Assembly (NCBI RefSeq): GCF_002742265.1
Contig: NZ_MDGL01000149.1
Span: 124,001-188,000 of the forward strand
Direction of reading: 5' to 3'
Length of the DNA stretch: 64,000 bases
Source: Maribacter sp. 4G9
GTDB lineage: Bacteria; Bacteroidota; Bacteroidia; Flavobacteriales; Flavobacteriaceae
This document shows, piece by piece, positions 27,118 to 36,486 of the stretch (within the stretch, counting starts at the first letter, position 1; each line of letters begins with the position of its first letter). The notes under the pieces are model-generated. The model was not told the origin of the DNA. It saw only the letters and a program-made list of their open reading frames with translations, and did not search any database. Made by a program: the position numbers and the translations under genes.

Positions 27118-30100
27118 TTAGTCCTCTAAAAACAAATAATTCAATTTTAAGTCATTGAAAGCGGCATTGAACGCTTTGAGCTCATCAGACATCACCGCAT
27201 CAAACTTGTCCAATTCCTTGTTGATAGCAGCTGTGAGCTCATTCTTAACGGCAATGTCCTGTTCCGTGGGAGGAAAGTCGTCAATGGCGACCAGACTGTT
27301 CAAATGTCCCAATTTGTTGGTCAACTTAATGGGGAAATTCAATGGATCTTGCCTACTCCTATTCTTGGTCTGGTACAAAGCCTTCTCGACCTCGCCCAAG
27401 CTTTCCTTCATTTTTTTGGCCTTTTCGATAAGCTCTTTGGTAGACTCGTTATCCGCATATTGCTTGCTAAAAGCATCCAACTGTGCGGTGACATTCCTAA
27501 TCTTTTCTATGGATTTATGGGCCTTATCTATGGTCGTGTTGATATCGGTAATAAAATCATATTGCTTTTGCATATCGGCCACCGATGCCTCGGCTCTTGG
27601 GTCTGGAACTATCTTGAAATCCTGCGTGCTAGTTGAACCGTTTACGTTCAAATGAACCTTGTAGTTTCCGGGAACCGCCTTGGGACCATCCAAATTGGCC
27701 CACCAGAGTATCATGCCGTCCAATAATTTGGCTCCTTTGCCCCGAGTGTCCCAAACAAAGGTATTGCCCCCCTTTTTTACCTCTAGTTTTTGGTCCTTTT
27801 CCTTCGTAAAGTTATTATAGGTGGCCAAGGTATCCCCGGCCATGGAGGTATAGGTTAGATGTACACTATCCTTTTCGCTGAGATTCTTTAAATAAAAATG
27901 AGTCACCACACCGTTAGGGTGGTTTTGTCCCGACGTCTTGGAAGGTCTGCTAGATGCCCTCCCTTTAGTACGATAGGAATCTTTTGGCTTGTAAAGAATT
28001 TGTTCAGAGGATTTTTTACCTTCCTCCAATTGATGCAATACGGTTAGATCATCGATCATCCAAAGACTTCTCCCTTGGGTGGCCACGATTAGATTATCGT
28101 CCTTGATGGTCAAATCCGTAATGGGCACAATTGGTAGGTTCATTTGGAAGGAATTCCAGTTGGCACCATCATCAAAGGAAATATACATTCCTGTTTCCGT
28201 TCCTGCATATAACAACCCTTTTCTTTTGGGGTCTTCCCGAACCACCCGGGTAAAATGTTCTTCATTTATCCCATTGGTAATTTTAGTCCAAGTCTGGCCA
28301 TAATCCGTTGTTTTATATAAATAGGGCTGGAAATCACCCAGTTTATAACGGGTTGCTGCTACATAACAAGTACCCTCATCAAAAGCGGAAGGTTCAATGC
28401 TATTGATCATGTTCCACTCCGGCATATTGGATGGGGTAACATTTTCCCAAGTTTCGCCCCCGTTCTTAGAAATGTGGATCAGTCCGTCATCGCTACCCAC
28501 CCAAAGCAAGCCTTCCTTTAACGGACTTTCATTGGCGGTAAAGATGGTACAGTAGTATTCAACACTTGTATTATCTTGGGTAATGGGCCCACCACTAGAA
28601 CCTAACTTGGTAGGGTCGTTTCTGGTAAGATCCCCACTCAACACCTCCCAACTCTGACCTTCATTGGTGGTCATGTGCACTTGATTGGAAAAGGTGTATA
28701 ATTTGTTGGGGTTATGCCTACTGAATAAAATTGGGAAATTCCACTGAAAACGATATTTCATTGCCTCGGCACCAGCACCCATGGGGTTGTCGGGCCATAC
28801 GTTGATGCCCCTAACGGTACCTTTTTCATGGTTCACGCGGGTAAGGAAGCCATCGTAACTACCACCGTAAACGATATCATCATTCTCCGGGTCTACGGCG
28901 ATCCAAGCGGATTCCCCTCCTGCGGTTTCCTCCCAATCGTCCTCCGTGATGGCGGAACCATCGCTTCTGTGATTGACACGAAGTGTGGAATTATCCTGTT
29001 GCGCCACATAAATTCGGTATGGAAAATGATTGTCCGTAGTCACCCTGTAGTACTGTGCCGTAGGTTGGTTGTAATAGGTACTCCAGGTCTCCCCGCCGTC
29101 ATAGGAAATTTGCGCACCCCCGTCATCACCAATGATCATTCGCTGACCGTTCTCAGGCGATATCCAAAGATCATGATGGTCGCCATGCGGGGCGTTAAAG
29201 GACTTAAAAGTCTTACCTCCGTCCATGGATTTGTGATAGCTTACGTTCAAAACATAGACGACATCGGCATCCTGGGTATCTGCATACACACGGGTATAAT
29301 ACCATGCCCTTTGTCTCAAATTACGATCACTATTGACCAAGGACCATTTTTTACCACCGTCTTCGGAACGATACAAACCGCCCTTTTCCTTATTTTCGAC
29401 AATGGCCCAAACCCTCTCCGAATTCTTGGGTGATACAGCTACCCCTATGATTCCCAAGGTATCTTGTGGAAAACCTTCGTTCTTGGATATCTCAGTCCAC
29501 GTTTCACCACTGTCCGTACTTTTCCAAAGAGCGGAACCTTCCCCTCCACTGCTTAAACTGTATGGGGTTCTTTGGGCTCTCCAAGTGGAAGCATACAAAA
29601 TCCTTGGGTTGTTTGGATCAAAGGTCAAATCGACCGCACCCGCCTGTTCGTTTACGAAAAGGACTTGTTTCCAGGAGGCACCACCATCGGTACTTTTATA
29701 GATACCTCTTTCTTTTGTCGGCTTATAAATATCTCCCAATACCGCTGCGTATACGGTGTTATAATCGGTTGGATGCACCCTTATTCTTGGTACATGCCTG
29801 CTTTTTTCCAAACCGGCCTTTTCCCAAGTTTTACCGCCATTTACGGTTTTCCAAATGCCATACCCTGAAGAAACGTTACCTCTTAGGGTCTTTTCGCCAC
29901 CGCCCACATAGATTACATTCGGGTCGCTTTTCGCCACCTCCACTGCACCGATACTTCCACCAAAATAACCATCGGATATGTTTTCCCAGGTACGGCCGCC
30001 ATCCAAGGTCTTCCAGACTCCGCCACCGGTAGCCCCAAAATAAAATAGATTGGGCTCTCCCGGCACGCCTGTGACCGCAGCCGATCTTCCCCCACGATAA

Positions 30101-30255
30101 GGACCTATGCTACGATATTCAAGGCTGGAATACAATTCCTGCGGATATGAAACTTCAACACTTTTTGATTTGTTTCTACGCTGTCCTTCCGTTGTAATGG
30201 GCAGCAATAATAGGAAAAGGGCCATGAGGCCCGTAAAGGAGTAATTGGATTTCAT
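27118..30255 (-). CDS. Secreted BNR/VPS10-like repeat protein (paralog 2)
   Basis: This 1045-residue protein has a signal peptide (about residues 1-24, ending TEGQ) and the same layout as the gene at 23466: YRSIGPYRGGRSAAVTGV at the start of the propeller, many Asp-box repeats (KSTDGGASWK, KTVNGGKTWE), conserved WVGSDDGLIHISKNGG near 590 and a helical C-terminal part. The two clearly arose by tandem duplication. The polar, repeat-rich ectodomain suggests ligand or glycan binding at the cell surface, but no activity can be assigned. Confidence 0.88.
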   Translation of the reverse strand: MKSNYSFTGLMALFLLLLPITTEGQRRNKSKSVEVSYPQELYSSLEYRSIGPYRGGRSAAVTGVPGEPNLFYFGATGGGVWKTLDGGRTWENISDGYFGGSIGAVEVAKSDPNVIYVGGGEKTLRGNVSSGYGIWKTVNGGKTWEKAGLEKSRHVPRIRVHPTDYNTVYAAVLGDIYKPTKERGIYKSTDGGASWKQVLFVNEQAGAVDLTFDPNNPRILYASTWRAQRTPYSLSSGGEGSALWKSTDSGETWTEISKNEGFPQDTLGIIGVAVSPKNSERVWAIVENKEKGGLYRSEDGGKKWSLVNSDRNLRQRAWYYTRVYADTQDADVVYVLNVSYHKSMDGGKTFKSFNAPHGDHHDLWISPENGQRMIIGDDGGAQISYDGGETWSTYYNQPTAQYYRVTTDNHFPYRIYVAQQDNSTLRVNHRSDGSAITEDDWEETAGGESAWIAVDPENDDIVYGGSYDGFLTRVNHEKGTVRGINVWPDNPMGAGAEAMKYRFQWNFPILFSRHNPNKLYTFSNQVHMTTNEGQSWEVLSGDLTRNDPTKLGSSGGPITQDNTSVEYYCTIFTANESPLKEGLLWVGSDDGLIHISKNGGETWENVTPSNMPEWNMINSIEPSAFDEGTCYVAATRYKLGDFQPYLYKTTDYGQTWTKITNGINEEHFTRVVREDPKRKGLLYAGTETGMYISFDDGANWNSFQMNLPIVPITDLTIKDDNLIVATQGRSLWMIDDLTVLHQLEEGKKSSEQILYKPKDSYRTKGRASSRPSKTSGQNHPNGVVTHFYLKNLSEKDSVHLTYTSMAGDTLATYNNFTKEKDQKLEVKKGGNTFVWDTRGKGAKLLDGMILWWANLDGPKAVPGNYKVHLNVNGSTSTQDFKIVPDPRAEASVADMQKQYDFITDINTTIDKAHKSIEKIRNVTAQLDAFSKQYADNESTKELIEKAKKMKESLGEVEKALYQTKNRSRQDPLNFPIKLTNKLGHLNSLVAIDDFPPTEQDIAVKNELTAAINKELDKFDAVMSDELKAFNAAFNDLKLNYLFLED

Positions 30256-30381
30256 TTTCAGTTCTTTGAATTAGTCGACTCTAAATTTAAGAAAAGCTTT
30301 TAATTCAACTTAGGATAAAATGTAAAAAGAACTGGAATTTAATGAGCATCCTATTCTAATGCAAAATCATCAGAAACATAT

Positions 30382-31485
30382 TCAATCCAAAAACTCCAGG
30401 CAAACCGGATTGGGCAAAGCCATTTCTTCCAGAAATTCTAAGGCGCCTTGCTCTTGATTTCTTTTGAAAACAACAATATTGCTGCTTTTTTGGTTCGCCA
30501 CCAATAAAAATCTACCACTTGGGTCTATAACAAAATTACGGGGCCAATCCCCTCTAACGGATTCCCTGCCCACCAGACTCAAGGAACCTGTTGCTTTGTC
30601 CACTTTAAAAATGACGATGGTCTGTTCGCCACGGTTGGAGCCATACAGGAATTTACCATCGGGGGACAAATGAATATCGGCAGAGTAACTCTCCCCCGAA
30701 AAATCTTGGGATAGTGTAGCATGTACTTCTTTTTCCACATAGCTCGAACCTTCCCTTTCAAATACGGTAATGGAGGAATTCAGTTCATTGATGACATACA
30801 GATACTTGCCATTTTGACCAAAAGTAAAATGCCTTGGCCCGGCTCCATCGGGTAGGTCAATGGAAGCTCGTTCGTGTGGAACATACATACCATTTGCCAA
30901 TTTGTATCGCTTAACCGCAACCAATCCCAAATCGGCAATAAATAATCCATCTTTGATAAATTCAGCGGAATGAACATGAGAAACCTTAACTGTGTCTAGA
31001 CTTTTATGATCAATGATTTGTGGATTGCCTTGTAAACTTCCAGAATCGTCCAAATCAAAAATAGTGGCACTACCACCGGTATAACTGGAAACAGCCAAAT
31101 TTTTACCATCATCTGAAACAGCAATATGACATGGATGGGCACCCACGGTAGCCACACCCCCTTTTTGAACAAGCTTACCATTTATGAGCTCATAGGCCGT
31201 GACGCCTCCTGAATTATTTTCAAAGGAATCCGTTTCAAGCACGGAGTAGAGGATAGAATTATCCGGGGCGAATTTTATGTAGGATGGATTTTCAATGGTT
31301 GCCGCCAATTGTTTGTCCGTAAGGGCTCCCGTATTGACATTGAACGTAAATTTATAGATCCCTTTACTCTCACCATTCGTATAAGTCCCTACATATAAAT
31401 TGTACATAGCTTGTTCTGTATTGGTATTACATCCCATCAAAGAAAGCATGCTTAAGCATAGCATGATAATTCTCAATTTTTTCAT
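30382..31485 (-). CDS. Lactonase-family beta-propeller lipoprotein
   Basis: This 367-residue protein has a lipobox (LSLMGC, Cys19) and a seven-bladed propeller of the lactonase family (LYVGTYTNGESKGIY near the start, AGPRHFTFGQNGKYLYV and HLSPDGKFLYGSNRGE). Cytoplasmic relatives are 6-phosphogluconolactonases. As this copy carries a lipid signal it must act outside the cytoplasm on another lactone or not be an enzyme. The ATG at 31483-31485 is chosen over a GTG two codons upstream because it gives the standard MKKLR signal start. Confidence 0.88.
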   Translation of the reverse strand: MKKLRIIMLCLSMLSLMGCNTNTEQAMYNLYVGTYTNGESKGIYKFTFNVNTGALTDKQLAATIENPSYIKFAPDNSILYSVLETDSFENNSGGVTAYELINGKLVQKGGVATVGAHPCHIAVSDDGKNLAVSSYTGGSATIFDLDDSGSLQGNPQIIDHKSLDTVKVSHVHSAEFIKDGLFIADLGLVAVKRYKLANGMYVPHERASIDLPDGAGPRHFTFGQNGKYLYVINELNSSITVFEREGSSYVEKEVHATLSQDFSGESYSADIHLSPDGKFLYGSNRGEQTIVIFKVDKATGSLSLVGRESVRGDWPRNFVIDPSGRFLLVANQKSSNIVVFKRNQEQGALEFLEEMALPNPVCLEFLD

Positions 31486-31545
31486 TTGCACAAAAAATTT
31501 ACCTAAATGTAGTCACTTCTTGTGAAATCGACATAGCCCTAGAAA

Positions 31546-31683
31546 CTAAGTATCGATTTTGGAATGCGTTTCTCGTTTCTTGTACGCGCGATATTCTTTG
31601 GACGATTTTTTCAAATCGATGATGGCAAGCACCATGAGAATTAACAACACTAATGAAACTACGACTAAAACTATGTACAACAT
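31546..31683 (-). CDS. Small single-pass membrane protein (45 aa)
   Basis: A 45-residue frame begins MLYIVLVVVSLVLLILMVLA, one clear membrane helix, and ends in a basic tail (KKSSKEYRAYKKRE). The composition and the positive-inside layout are typical of real small membrane proteins. It is oriented with the lactonase gene 61 bases downstream. No named family is recognised. A longer overlapping frame on the same strand lacks such a pattern. Confidence 0.6.
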   Translation of the reverse strand: MLYIVLVVVSLVLLILMVLAIIDLKKSSKEYRAYKKRETHSKIDT

Positions 31684-31790
31684 GGGGGATGTATTTCCTT
31701 TTTAGACCCCAAATGATGTGAAATGTCACTATTTAATTCAAATTAAATAGGACATAAGTCCCCTAAGAATAGAAGACAATTATTCCCGCC

Positions 31791-33167
31791 TTACACCAAT
31801 GTTGTCTTAATTTCCCGTCTCAAAAAATAGCCTGTGACGATTGTTGCCAACACATCGGCAATAGGAAAGGAAATCCAAACACCCAGTTCCCCATAAACTT
31901 TGGGTAAAATCAGGATTAATGGGATAAAGAAAAAACCTTGTCTGGAAAGGGTGAGCAACAGTGCGGGTATGGCCTTCCCTATAGCTTGAAAATAGGCCGC
32001 CCCTATTAACTGTAATGCTATTATTGGGGTTGCCGCAAAAACCCAACGCATGGCATTTGGGGCATTTTCCATGACAAAGGCATTTGTTTCCAAATCATGG
32101 GCAGACATGCCAGGTTTATCGCTAAGGAAGAGTGCGGTAATGGCCTCTGGGAATATCATAAGACCTATGAAAACCACGGTGGCCAAAACAGAGGCATAGG
32201 TAATGGCCGTATTAATCGATTTTCGTACCCTTTGGTATTTTTTAGCCCCATAATTGAATCCGGCTATGGGCAAAAATGCTTGGGTTACCCCAAATACAGG
32301 GAAAAGGGCAAACATCAACATTCTACCGATGATAGCATATACCGCCACCATGGCTTCGCCACCAAGGGTGAAAAGAATGTTGTTCATGATCAAATAGATA
32401 ATACTTACTACCGCCTGCCTTGCCAGTGTCACAAAACCAAGAGAACCTATTTCCCCTACAACAGGAACATTCAATCCTAAATGCTTCCATTGGACTTTCA
32501 TTTCTGAGTATTGCGAGAAGAAAAAGTATCCTACGTATAAAAAACACAAAACATAGCCTATTGTAGTGGCCCAAGCGGCACCGGCCATCCCCCAATCAAA
32601 AACATAAATAAACACATAGTCCATGAGTAGGTTTCCTACAGAGGGTATGATCATGGCTATCATGGCGAATTTTGGTTTGCCCTCCGCCCTTATAACGGTA
32701 TTCCCCATCATACAAAGTGCCAAAAAAGGTACTCCGTACAGCACAATGGTATAGTAGACCTTGGCCGGATCGTATATTGCTCCTTTACCCCCAAAAGCGG
32801 GAATGATGGACTCCAACAAGGAAAGCCCCATAACTACCATCGTTATGGTGATACCCAACGTAAGGGTGATTTGGTTCCCAAAAGTGGTAAAGGCCTTTTC
32901 CTTATCATCAGCCCCAAGAGCTCTTGAGATGATACTCGATCCACCTACACCAATGGCCATACCCAGAGCTCCTATAAAAAATGATACCGGCAGTACCACG
33001 TTTATGGCCGCTATGGCAATGGAACCGATCCAGTTTCCCACAAAAATGGAATCGACCAATACGTTCAATGACATCACAAGAATTCCAATACTGGCAGGCA
33101 CTGCCTGGGCTACCAAGAGTTTTCCTATGGGCTGTTTACCCAATTCTTCCGATGTGAATTTGGCCAT
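31791..33167 (-). CDS. MATE family efflux transporter
   Basis: This 458-residue protein has about 12 membrane helices in two homologous halves, with the MATE pattern NVLVDSIFVGNWIG (about 31-44), GVGGSSIISRALG (about 75-87) and a second-half counterpart (GVTQAFLPIAGFNYGAKK near 290). MATE exporters move cationic drugs or metabolites out in exchange for Na+ or H+. It lies 40 bases after the ferrochelatase stop on the same strand. The substrate is unknown. Confidence 0.92.
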   Translation of the reverse strand: MAKFTSEELGKQPIGKLLVAQAVPASIGILVMSLNVLVDSIFVGNWIGSIAIAAINVVLPVSFFIGALGMAIGVGGSSIISRALGADDKEKAFTTFGNQITLTLGITITMVVMGLSLLESIIPAFGGKGAIYDPAKVYYTIVLYGVPFLALCMMGNTVIRAEGKPKFAMIAMIIPSVGNLLMDYVFIYVFDWGMAGAAWATTIGYVLCFLYVGYFFFSQYSEMKVQWKHLGLNVPVVGEIGSLGFVTLARQAVVSIIYLIMNNILFTLGGEAMVAVYAIIGRMLMFALFPVFGVTQAFLPIAGFNYGAKKYQRVRKSINTAITYASVLATVVFIGLMIFPEAITALFLSDKPGMSAHDLETNAFVMENAPNAMRWVFAATPIIALQLIGAAYFQAIGKAIPALLLTLSRQGFFFIPLILILPKVYGELGVWISFPIADVLATIVTGYFLRREIKTTLV

Positions 33168-33207
33168 AGGCCTGATTTATTGAATTTTAATAAAAGTGTG
33201 GTCAACC

Positions 33208-34242
33208 TTAGTGGTGAGGTAAAACCCCTACCTTTTGCCATTCCTCGATCCATTGCGCCATCAAGGAGACCCAAGCATCATTGTCATTTAAACAAGGTAT
33301 GTGTTTGTAGGCTTCTCCCCCAGCTTCCATAAACTGGTGTTTCCCTTCCATGGCGATTTCCTCCAAAGTTTCCAGACAATCCGCCACAAAAGCCGGGGTA
33401 ACCACCGCCAATTTCTTCTTACCTTCTTTTGGAAATCTTTCAAACTCAAAATCCGTGTAGGGTTTTAACCAAGGATCGTTGGGCAAACGTGATTGAAAGG
33501 ACACGCTTACTTTATCTTCCGGTAGGTTCATCTGGTTACGGACCAGTTCGGTCATTTTATAACATTGGTGGCGATAACAGGTATGGTGCGCTACGGAATT
33601 TGTATGGCAACAGGAACCATCAATTTTACAATGGAACTTGGTTGGGTCTGATTTTCGGATGTGCCGTTCCGGAATTCCGTGATAGGAAAACAGAATATGG
33701 TCATATTCAAAATCCTTCAAGCCCTCTTTTATGGAATCTGAAAGAACCCTAATATAATCGGTGTTTTTATAAAAAGCAGGTAATGTCGTGATTTTCATTT
33801 CAGGAAAAGATGCATCCTGCACTTCCAGGACCTTGACCACAACAGTTTCATAAGAGGACATGGCATAATGCGGATAAAGCGGTACCAATAAAACCTGATC
33901 TACACCTTTATCCTTTAACTCCTGAAGGGCACCTTTAATGGTCATGCTCCCATATCGCATGCCCAGAGCCACTGGAAGTTCCGTTTGTTGGCGGAGCTTA
34001 TCCGTAAACCGTTCTGAAAGGACAATCAAAGGGGAACCTTCTTCCCACCAAATCTTGGAATAGGCCTCGGCCGATTTTTTAGGTCGGGTTTGCAAAATGA
34101 TACCCCGCACGATGATATTCCGCAACACTTTTGGAACATCTATAACGCGTTCGTCCATAAGAAACTCGTCCAAATATGGTTTTACGTCCTTTGCGGTGGG
34201 ACTATCAGGGGATCCCAAATTAACCAGTAAAACTCCTTTCAT
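33208..34242 (-). CDS. hemH: Ferrochelatase
   Basis: This 344-residue enzyme inserts Fe2+ into protoporphyrin IX, the last step of protoheme synthesis. The start LLVNLGSPDSP, the active-site histidine in FSYHGIPERH (about 190-199) and the C-terminal FVADCLETLEEI (with the conserved acidic residues, about 290) are all present. The Cys-rich loop CKIDGSCCHTNSVAHHTC after the active site is a variant seen in some bacterial ferrochelatases. It lies 4 kb from the hemA-hemB cluster and runs the opposite way. A perfect -7 element lies upstream. Confidence 0.95.
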   Translation of the reverse strand: MKGVLLVNLGSPDSPTAKDVKPYLDEFLMDERVIDVPKVLRNIIVRGIILQTRPKKSAEAYSKIWWEEGSPLIVLSERFTDKLRQQTELPVALGMRYGSMTIKGALQELKDKGVDQVLLVPLYPHYAMSSYETVVVKVLEVQDASFPEMKITTLPAFYKNTDYIRVLSDSIKEGLKDFEYDHILFSYHGIPERHIRKSDPTKFHCKIDGSCCHTNSVAHHTCYRHQCYKMTELVRNQMNLPEDKVSVSFQSRLPNDPWLKPYTDFEFERFPKEGKKKLAVVTPAFVADCLETLEEIAMEGKHQFMEAGGEAYKHIPCLNDNDAWVSLMAQWIEEWQKVGVLPHH

Positions 34243-34266
34243 TACCTAAAATTGAATTATGAACTG

Positions 34267-34274
34267 CAAAAATA
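34267..34274 (-). promoter_or_regulatory. TAnnTTTG -7 element for hemH
   Basis: Read on the minus strand this is TATTTTTG, an exact consensus match, ending 24 bases before the hemH ATG. No clear -33 element is visible. Confidence 0.4.
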
Positions 34275-34403
34275 ACACTTGATATGCGATGATATTTTAA
34301 TTTAGGGCATTAGTTTTCTATACCACCATAAAGTCCGTCGATTTATTTCACTATTATTTTGTGGGCTACCAAATTTTAGTATGTTGTACCCAAACTTGGA
34401 GCT

Positions 34404-35486
34404 ATGGATACAGTTTTCGAAGATATTCCCAGGGAATCGTTGATTTATTTAGGTATTTCGTTCGCGGTTTTCCTCGTAATCTATTGGGTTACGCTATTTG
34501 TATTGCGAAAATTTGGTAAAGACCCCAGGTATTTGGTTCCCGAGGGGGTCATGAAAAGAGTGGCCTTTCCCATTTTTCTCCTATTTGTTTCCATTGTGGT
34601 CCGCATGACTTCCTTTAGACAATTATTGGGTATGGAAAACGAGGAATACTGGTTCAAAAAGGCCAGTGCCCTTCTTTTCATATTCGCTATGACTTGGCTT
34701 ATCATTGGAATCCTAAAAGTGGTCAAGCAACTCATCATCCACAATTATGATGTAAACACGGAGGACAATCTTAAGGCCCGAAAAATTTATACACAATTCA
34801 ATATTTTGGAACGAATCATCATATTTATTGTTGTAATTCTGGCCATTGGGGCAGTCCTTATGAGTTTTCAGGAAATCAGGGAGGTAGGGGTGAGTATTTT
34901 TGCATCGGCCGGGGTGGCAGGTATCATCATTGGTTTTTCGGCCCAAAAACTTATCGGAACCGTATTGGCGGGCATACAGATTGCCATTGCCCAGCCCATA
35001 AAGTTGGATGACGTAGTTATCGTAGAAGGGGAATGGGGCCGCATCGAGGAAATCACTTTAACCTACGTGGTGGTAAAAATTTGGGACAAACGCCGTCTCA
35101 TTGTACCTACGCCTTATTTTATTGAAAAACCTTTTCAAAACTGGACCAAAACTTCCTCCGACATTTTGGGCACCGTTTTTTTATATACCGATTACAAGGT
35201 TCCTTTTGATGCTTTACGTGAGGAACTGACCCGGATTTTGGAAAATACCGATTTATGGGACAAGGAAGTAAATGTGCTACAAGTGACCGATAGCAAGGCC
35301 AATTATGTAGAGATAAGGGCTTTGATGAGCGCCAAGGATTCGCCAACGGCATGGGATTTGAGGGTACATATACGAGAAAAATTGATATCTTTCCTTCAAG
35401 AGAATTATCCGGAAAGTATTGTTCATAATAGGATTTTGATGGATAAACTTAATGAGGATAATTCAAACGAAAAAAATCAACAATGA
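34404..35486 (+). CDS. Mechanosensitive channel of the MscS family
   Basis: This 360-residue protein has about five membrane helices and the MscS pore region: GVSIFASAGVAGIIIGFSAQ (about residues 164-183), the QPIKLDDVVIVEG beta domain start (about 199-211) and VPTPYF in the middle domain. It should open under membrane tension to release solutes on osmotic downshock. Its last codons overlap the DUF1460 gene by 4 bases (ATGA), so the two are translationally coupled. Confidence 0.92.
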   Translation: MDTVFEDIPRESLIYLGISFAVFLVIYWVTLFVLRKFGKDPRYLVPEGVMKRVAFPIFLLFVSIVVRMTSFRQLLGMENEEYWFKKASALLFIFAMTWLIIGILKVVKQLIIHNYDVNTEDNLKARKIYTQFNILERIIIFIVVILAIGAVLMSFQEIREVGVSIFASAGVAGIIIGFSAQKLIGTVLAGIQIAIAQPIKLDDVVIVEGEWGRIEEITLTYVVVKIWDKRRLIVPTPYFIEKPFQNWTKTSSDILGTVFLYTDYKVPFDALREELTRILENTDLWDKEVNVLQVTDSKANYVEIRALMSAKDSPTAWDLRVHIREKLISFLQENYPESIVHNRILMDKLNEDNSNEKNQQ

Positions 35487-36322
35487 AACACCTCTTAATC
35501 TTCACCCTTCTATTTTTATCCTGTGCGATAGAGGCTCAAACTATCACCTGCTCTCCGTTGGACAGGCAGGCCGTACAGACTAAAATTGATGAGACCCAAG
35601 GTTTGGAACAACCTGATTTTGGACAAACCTTAGTCGCCGTAGGCAAAACCTTTCTAAAGACGCCATACGTGGCCAAAACGCTAGAAATTGGGGATACGGA
35701 AACCTTGGTAGTCAACTTACAGGGCTTGGACTGTACCACGTTTGTGGAAAACGTTCTTGCATTTTCATTGATGCTGAAAGAGGGTAAAACCTCATTTGAT
35801 GATTTTACAAAGAATTTAGAAACCATTCGGTATAAAGATGGAAACCTTGAAGGTTATACTTCACGACTACACTATTTTTCTGAGTGGATTGCCAACAATG
35901 CCGAAAAAGGCTTATTGAAGGACATAACGGGAGAGATTGGTGGAAAAGAAATCACCAAGGATATCAACTTTATGAGCGAACACAGGGACCTCTATCCTTT
36001 TTTGGCTGACGATACCAATTTCGAAAAGATAAAGGCTTCCGAAAAGTATTTGAACAGTCAGCCCATTTGTGTCCTGGCCCAAGACCAGATTGCCGAAAAC
36101 GAGCATTTGATCCAATCCGGCGATATCATTGCCCTTGCAACCTCCATCAATGGACTGGATGTCACCCATACAGGAATTGCCACCAGGGAAGCCGATGGCA
36201 GAATTCATCTATTACATGCGTCCACCGGATCCATGGAGGTGGAAGTTTCGGAAAAACCGCTAGCAGAATACTTGATAAAAATAAAAGGGAATACAGGTAT
36301 TATGGTGGCAAGGCCACTATAA
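35483..36322 (+). CDS. DUF1460 (N-acetylmuramoyl-L-alanine amidase-like) protein
   Basis: This 279-residue exported protein has a signal peptide (about 1-18, ending EAQ) and the DUF1460 NlpC/P60-like core: catalytic C84 in LQGLDCTTFVEN and a histidine in VTHTGIA near residue 232. A structure-solved Bacteroides member is an N-acetylmuramoyl-L-alanine amidase, so this one probably trims peptidoglycan or muropeptides. It is coupled to the MscS gene, which links it loosely to envelope stress. Confidence 0.9.
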   Translation: MKHLLIFTLLFLSCAIEAQTITCSPLDRQAVQTKIDETQGLEQPDFGQTLVAVGKTFLKTPYVAKTLEIGDTETLVVNLQGLDCTTFVENVLAFSLMLKEGKTSFDDFTKNLETIRYKDGNLEGYTSRLHYFSEWIANNAEKGLLKDITGEIGGKEITKDINFMSEHRDLYPFLADDTNFEKIKASEKYLNSQPICVLAQDQIAENEHLIQSGDIIALATSINGLDVTHTGIATREADGRIHLLHASTGSMEVEVSEKPLAEYLIKIKGNTGIMVARPL

Positions 36323-36486
36323 GAATAAAAAATAAAAACCAACCATTGGGTTTGTTCCCGCAATTAGAAAAGGCAGAAGTCTTTTTGAATATACCGGAAA
36401 CTAACTAGGTTTTATCGATGAACAGCAAAAATACCTCTAAAACTCATTGTCCTTATTTCGAATACAAACTACTTAGTTTGTTAAAT

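Noticed and set aside
29466-30032. Long plus-strand frame opposite the second BNR protein
   Set aside because: It is rich in His, Tyr, Pro and Cys and is the antisense shadow of the Asp-box repeats, not a protein-like sequence.
31499-31729. 76-codon minus-strand frame overlapping the 45-residue membrane gene
   Set aside because: Its composition (many His, Ser, Arg, no helix or domain) looks random next to the clear membrane segment in the other frame.
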